Source of the DNA: Rodentolepis nana
Taxonomy: Eukaryota > Platyhelminthes > Cestoda > Cyclophyllidea > Hymenolepididae
Assembly: GCA_900617975.1 (NCBI GenBank)
Contig: UZAE01014809.1
Location: forward strand, 1 to 11,937
DNA: 11,937 bases
Reading direction: 5' to 3'
Shown here in pieces: positions 7,435-11,937 of this stretch. Each line of letters begins with the position of its first letter. Positions within the stretch are counted from its first letter, which is position 1. The position numbers and the translations under genes were made by a program. A model generated the notes under the pieces. It ran no database searches. It was given only the letters and a program-made list of their open reading frames with translations, and was not told where the DNA came from.

Positions 7435-8796
7435 TCATTCACTAAGTAAGTGGTGAATAAATTGTATTTAATTTAAACTCAAATGCTCATTTTTAATTTA
7501 ACTTTGCATTCAAACATTTTCCGTCGGCTTGGCACTTAATGCACCCAGTGGTATTCGCCTCATTAATTCTTACATGCGATGCCACCACCACCTCTCCGGC
7601 ATAATTCAAACGCGGCACATTGTGGAAGAAAGCGAAGAGTTGATCATGAACTTTTGCTCAAAAATATTGTGAGAATTGGAAGACTAGTGGTAGTAGTGGT
7701 GGGGTGAGGGGGGGGGTTAAATTTAATTACCAACTTTCTCACCTCTGTTCTCAAAGTATGAGCAGGTGATTTTTTGAGAAGAATTTTATAATTTGAATTT
7801 TAAATTTGCAGTAAATTTATCTCCTCGTTCCTGGGACTATTTCAAAGTGATTATGAGAAATTAAAGAGAACACCCCGTAAGCATATATATATATATATAC
7901 ACCCTTAGGGCTGTATGATCCTCTTTCAAAATAAGCTTCATTGGTACTAGACTCATAACAGAAAGAGTACTATTGCCATTTGAAACATCTTCAATACGTC
8001 TAGGACCCCCGTCTGATACCACCATAACTCTCCATATCGACAGCATCAGCCTACTTTGAGACACACATGTGAGTGCGCTTGGGTGCAGTTTTTAATAAAT
8101 GGCGCTAGTGCTGTGGGGTTAATTAACCTTTTAGGAACGAGGCACAAGACCTTGATAATCATGACCAGGCTGTATGTAGATCATCGGGTTGTCTGGCAAT
8201 TAGAGCCCGTGTATTTCACATCCCAGTAGTGTTAGTGAAATCAGAGGGACGATTAAGTGCTCAAGAAACAAGTTTTCTGCCTCCAGAACCAAGGTAATTG
8301 AGCTAGCAAAAAAACTACTTGTCTTTTTATTTTATTAGGCAAGCTAGTTGGTGTTCAATGTTGGTCTTATAGATCGATATCTACCAATGGAAGATATTAC
8401 CTTGATCTCTTTGTCCACGTACTGAGCAATTGATTTTGGAGTTTATTTAAGAAGATTGGGAAAGGTGGATTTCTTACAACAAGCCCTAAGTTTAACAAAT
8501 CATTAAGTTGAGATCCAGCCCCTTCAATACTAGGGGTAACAATTAAAGTGGGGTAGAATTAAGGGGTAAATGACTAATGACATGAAGGCAAAAGCCACAT
8601 TTTCTCAGGTCTTCAGTTACTCTCGATTTATTTCTCATTTGTTTCTATTTTCTTGGCTTGAGAACGCAAAATTCATTATTTTATTCTTTTTCCGAAGTCG
8701 ATTCGTCTTCTAACAAATTGAGGTGTTTTATTATTTGCAGCATCCTAATAATTAAATAATGAAAAGTACTTTGTTCTTGGCATTAAAATGCATGAG
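7435..8796. other. AT-rich single-copy stretch, no gene seen
   Basis: It contains a GGT/G-rich tract near 7690-7715 and an (AT)8 repeat at 7883-7898. A minus-strand frame of 67 codons (7861-8064) runs through the AT repeat and has no recognisable motif. No SINE, transposon or RNA gene was recognised. Confidence 0.5.
7883..7898. repeat. (AT)8 microsatellite
   Basis: Eight perfect AT units, probably length-polymorphic. Confidence 0.9.
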
Positions 8797-9129
8797 GTGT
8801 GCGATAGACTTATCTCCAAGTGGTACATCCTAGACAACGCATACTCATACTATAAAATAATCTATAAACCTTCAGGTGACTTCTCACTTCAAACAACCAT
8901 GACCCCACTGTATGTTATATTCCACCACTTTCACTGTGCTCACACTACCCTTTTCTCTGCCTTTATGTCATTCTCATTTACATCTGCGAAATATTCCACT
9001 GTTTCCTCCCACGTCCCCCATCGACTTGGTGACTTTGATACTCACCCCCCCCCCTTCTCTGTGAAATCGGAAATCAATTAAAGGGCTAATGATAACGATC
9101 ATAATGTCTCCAAGTTGAAATAAATAAGT
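8797..9129 (+). repeat. SINE-like repeat copy S8
   Basis: Complete sense copy beginning GTGTGCGATAGACTTATC and ending in AAGTTGAAATAAATAAGT. It is flanked by ATTAAAATGCATGAG (8782-8796) and ATTACAATGCATAAG (9130-9144), a 15-bp target duplication with 13 matches. It is among the more diverged copies: the leading G run is lost, the GAGGTAAGT motif (complement) is mutated and CGCCTGCCATTTG is degraded to TGTCTCCAAGTTG. Its 97-codon frame is not a gene. Confidence 0.9.
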
Positions 9130-9144
9130 ATTACAATGCATAAG

Positions 9145-9464
9145 ATAATATAGCTTTTATTTCTAAAATGTTTTTCTCTATTTTTTCTCTATTTTGTTTA
9201 ACATTAATGAATGGTTACACAAAAGACAAATATTTAACTTATAATTACTTAACTAGCATGGTTTAGATAATTAGATAAGGTCATATAACTTAAACAGAAC
9301 CTGAAATTTGATTGGCTGAAACAAGTGAGGAGAACAAAAAACAAAAGAAAGAGGTAACTTTTAAAACTCTTTCAATAGATCATGGAATGGTCTTCTAATC
9401 AGAAAGATCAATTAAATTTTTGAACACAAAACGTTATCAACAGCTGTCATCACTATGGAATGTA
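9145..9464. other. AT-rich stretch between inverted SINE copies S8 and S9
   Basis: It includes a short tandem pair TTTTTCTCTATTTTTTCTCTATTTTG near 9170-9196, a T-rich low-complexity stretch. No frame or repeat family was recognised. Confidence 0.5.
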
Positions 9465-9799
9465 TATTTATTTATTTATATCAAATGGCAGGCATTTTGA
9501 TAGTTATCATAAGCCCTTTAGTTGACTTCAGGCTTCACAGAGAAGAAGGAACATCAGAGTGAAAAAAGGTCGAGAGAGGGAGGGATGAACAGAAGAGTAT
9601 TTCAAAGATGTAAAAGAGACAGACACAAAGATAGGTTGAAAAAGGTGAGGTGAGTACTGTGGAAGTAGTCGAATATGACATACAGTGAGGTGATGGTGTT
9701 TTGAAGTCGAAAGTCAACTGCCGAATAATAGACTTTTTTGCCGTATGAGTATACGTTGCCCAGGGTGCACCACGTGGAGGTAAGTCTATCGCACACCCC
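9465..9799 (-). repeat. SINE-like repeat copy S9, probable recombinant
   Basis: Antisense copy with a TTTATTTATTTA tail end on the left and a family head on the right. Unlike S2, S3, S4, S6, S8 and S10, it has no matching direct repeats: the left flank ends TATGGAATGTAT, and the right flank starts ATGTTAAGAAAATT. That right flank is exactly the target duplication and downstream sequence of S6, and the match reaches back into the repeat head (9726-9841 equals 6923-7038, 116 bp). The left part of S9 differs clearly from S6. A crossover between two SINE copies explains this best. Confidence 0.88.
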
Positions 9800-9841
9800 A
9801 TGTTAAGAAAATTATACTTCAATGTTTTCAGTTGATCAAGG
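9800..9841. repeat. Duplicate of the S6 right flank
   Basis: All 42 bases are identical to 6997-7038, which stops at the N. It is unique-type sequence outside the SINE, so the identity is not a family effect. Confidence 0.93.
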
Positions 9842-10762
9842 AAATGAACAAGTTTCTTTGGAAAAAGAAAATGTTATTTTGAATTTGGTGTAATTCAGAC
9901 CTTAAAATATTGAATTTTGTGTTTCTATATTATATGTTCAAAACTAATTGGCCAGTTTATCTAATTTCTTGATCTAAATTTAAATGCAATTAAAGTGGAA
10001 ATACATTAAACAATTATTTAGAATTGATTCTTAACTGATATCGAATTCCCCCTTTAATTTGTTTATAAAATGCCAGTTTTGGTAATTGTTATGAGACCAA
10101 TAACGCTGTTAATATACAAGAACAATGCTTATTTGATTGAAAAGGGAAAAATGTGATGTTTGCCTACTATTTCGAATGCTTTTAGTCATTAGTTGACAAT
10201 GCTATTCTTTTCTCAAAAAATGGAATTAATGGTGTCATAGGAGAGGCAGTGTAGACGTAAAATGTGGTGACACCACATGAGAAAATCAGGTGCTTTTCAG
10301 TGTCTAACATGGCTTCCAAATCTTCTTTCCTAAAACAGTAAGTCCACACACATTTTTTGTCTGTTATGATGAAGACGGAGTCTGACAACGAGGCCTTGCA
10401 ATTTTTTCTATGAAAAATATCTCAAAGAAAGTATGCAAAGGCACTGTGAAGAGGAAAGAACAAAATTATTTTAACCCTCAATCAATTAACGAAAACGTGA
10501 TAATTAATAATAACCCATAGATTAAAATGAAAGAACGAAATAATCTTGATCTGGCATTCGAAATGTATGATTTAATATAAAGCTGTGCGATTAAACAAAT
10601 TTACAAACGCCTACTTTTACGCACTTTTTAAGTTATTGACAGGTGCGTGGGAGGTTAACTAAACCGGGAACATTGCAACTTCTGTTAGCGATTAAGAAAT
10701 CTCCAAAATATTCATCGCGGATTCATTTATTGACAAAATGAATAATCGGGCCAGGTGACTTG
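9842..10762. other. AT-rich single-copy stretch, one weak open frame
   Basis: A minus-strand frame is open from 10421 to its stop at 10182. Its translation, containing TDKKCVWTYCFRKEDLEAML, has a more protein-like composition than other frames in the window. There is no upstream ATG, no recognised domain and only a weak AG before it. It could be an exon of an unknown gene or chance. Nothing else was recognised. Confidence 0.3.
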
Positions 10763-10776
10763 ATCCCAGAAAATAT

Positions 10777-11118
10777 TCATATTTATTTATTTCAAATGAC
10801 AGGCGTTTTGATAGTTATCATTAGCTCTTTAGCTGACCTCGGGCTTCACAGAGAGGAGGAGGAGCATCGAAGTGACAAAAAGTCGAAAGTGGGGTGGGGG
10901 GGGGGGGGGGAACGAATTATGATTCACAGATGTAACAGAGACAGACAAAAAGGCAGAGAAAAGGAAAGATGAGTACTGGGGAAGTGGTGGAATATGACAA
11001 ACAGTGTGGCCATGATTGTTTGAAGTCAGAAGTCAACTGCCGGTTAATAGAATTTTTTGCCGTATGAGTATACGTTGCCCAGGATGCACCACGTGGAGGT
11101 AAGTCTATTGCACACCCC
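10777..11118 (-). repeat. SINE-like repeat copy S10
   Basis: Complete antisense copy from TTTATTTATTTCAAATGACAGG to a head complementary to GGGGTGTGCAATAGAC. It is bracketed by ATCCCAGAAAATAT (10763-10776) and ATCCCAGGAAATAT (11119-11132), with 13 of 14 bases the same. It carries a 15-G run at 10896-10910 and the GAGGTAAGT motif at 11096-11104. It appears close to the family consensus and thus comparatively young. Confidence 0.92.
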
Positions 11119-11224
11119 ATCCCAGGAAATATAATAATCTTAATTATTGAATCGTTGCAAGCTTGATGACTCTATTTGTAAGAAATTTTAGAGAGGAAGT
11201 AGTGTTTTCCTCAAACATGGCTAA

Positions 11225-11659
11225 TACGTAAGGCTAAATTTCTGGCGCAAAAGTTCTTCTAAAAGTCCGGATGATTGGAACTTGCACAAAGTGGCATATT
11301 CTTCTGTTATTGGCCAGGAAAAGTGCCTGAAGAAAGCGGATGTCCAAACAGATTAGATGATTTTAAAAGAATTTGAAAAGAAAATCGAGTTCCGACTTTC
11401 CCGACTGAAAATCGCTTATTCTTTATCAGAAATTCAAAAGATTACTCAAATATGCTTCAACAATTCAGGTACATCGTCTTCTTTTAACTTAAAGTTCTGT
11501 TTATCAAAGGTAAAAAAAATCACGAAAAACAGACAAAGAGTAACGTTTTCAAGAAGGTTTGCATTTCCTTTCCTCTCATATCCCCATCATCCAATTGTTA
11601 TCAAGCATTTTTTTCTAAAGTGGCATAATTGGCTATTTTTTATGCAAAAATTTAATTAA
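11225..11659 (+). pseudogene. Possible decayed coding fragment, unrecognised
   Basis: One plus-strand frame stays open from 11225 to 11659 except for a single TAG at 11354-11356. Before the stop it reads FWRKSSSKSPDDWNLHKVAY, then KCLKKADVQTD; after it MILKEFEKKIEFRLSRLKIA. The Trp, Lys and Arg-rich start is loosely reminiscent of linker segments in LINE polyproteins, but I cannot support that. The second half is AT-driven. Chance is a serious alternative. Confidence 0.18.
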
Positions 11660-11937
11660 TAGGTTTTTTCTCTACTGACGATAATTGGAAGAAAATGTAT
11701 GTTTAATAATGAAGATGGAATAAAAATTATATTTTAAAATAGGAGAATTTTAAAGCCTATATCACATTCCTATTTGAATGGCAAATTTTTTGTCCTTTAT
11801 TTCAAATGAATTATTGTTCAGTTCGTGATTATTAATGCAGAATTTTAAATACTTAAACTAATACATTCGTAGAAGTTATTCTTGGCACAATTTTTCTCAA
11901 CATAGTGACTGATTAGAAGCTCCCAAGTTGACAATGA
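11660..11937. other. AT-rich end of window, nothing recognised
   Basis: No repeat copy, frame or hairpin of note was seen up to the window end. Confidence 0.5.

Noticed and set aside
1..11118. tRNA genes or tRNA-type internal promoters in the SINE heads
   Set aside because: No cloverleaf could be drawn and no A box was found. The only B-box-like block has two mismatches at key positions.

Overview
This window looks like intergenic or intronic DNA of an invertebrate-type animal genome. It is AT-rich, has no prokaryotic gene layout and no intact cellular gene that I can recognise, and is filled with short interspersed repeats plus one mariner DNA transposon. I cannot name the species. Two single N characters (5447 and 7039) show that this is a draft assembly, and both fall at informative places.

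The dominant component is one repeat family of about 300-340 bp, with ten copies called S1 to S10 here: S1 1-220 (+), S2 1878-2341 (-), S3 2393-2718 (-), S4 4085-4408 (+), S5 4964-6314 (+, split by mariner), S6 6692-6996 (-), S7 7161-7434 (+), S8 8797-9129 (+), S9 9465-9799 (-), S10 10777-11118 (-). In sense orientation a copy starts GGGGTGTGCGATAGACTTAC, carries an internal TCTG-rich and C-rich pyrimidine stretch, and ends in CGCCTGCCATTTG followed by an ATAA/AAAT tail. S2, S3, S4, S6, S8 and S10 are flanked by 12-15 bp direct repeats of target DNA. Together with the oriented 3' tail, this indicates a SINE-like element mobilised by a LINE-type endonuclease. I do not recognise the family and see no convincing tRNA-type A and B boxes.

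A mariner element (5025-6196) lies inside S5, flanked by the TA duplication typical of the superfamily. Its transposase keeps all three catalytic aspartates (DD34D), but the middle of the DNA-binding region is missing at the N at 5447 and the C-terminus is cut short by a stop codon. A second copy of the mariner 3' end plus SINE starts just after the N at 7039 and is 234/237 identical to 6078-6314. The sequence just before that N (6923-7038) is identical to 9726-9841. The blocks 6078-7038 and 7040-9841 may therefore be two alternative alleles of one locus placed in series by the assembler, or a real duplication. In both cases S9 looks like a SINE/SINE recombinant.

The remaining stretches (221-1864, 2732-4070, 4422-4963, 6315-6677, 7435-8796, 9145-9464, 9842-10762, 11133-11937) are AT-rich single-copy sequence with microsatellites, one hairpin and a few weak open frames. 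None supports a confident gene call.
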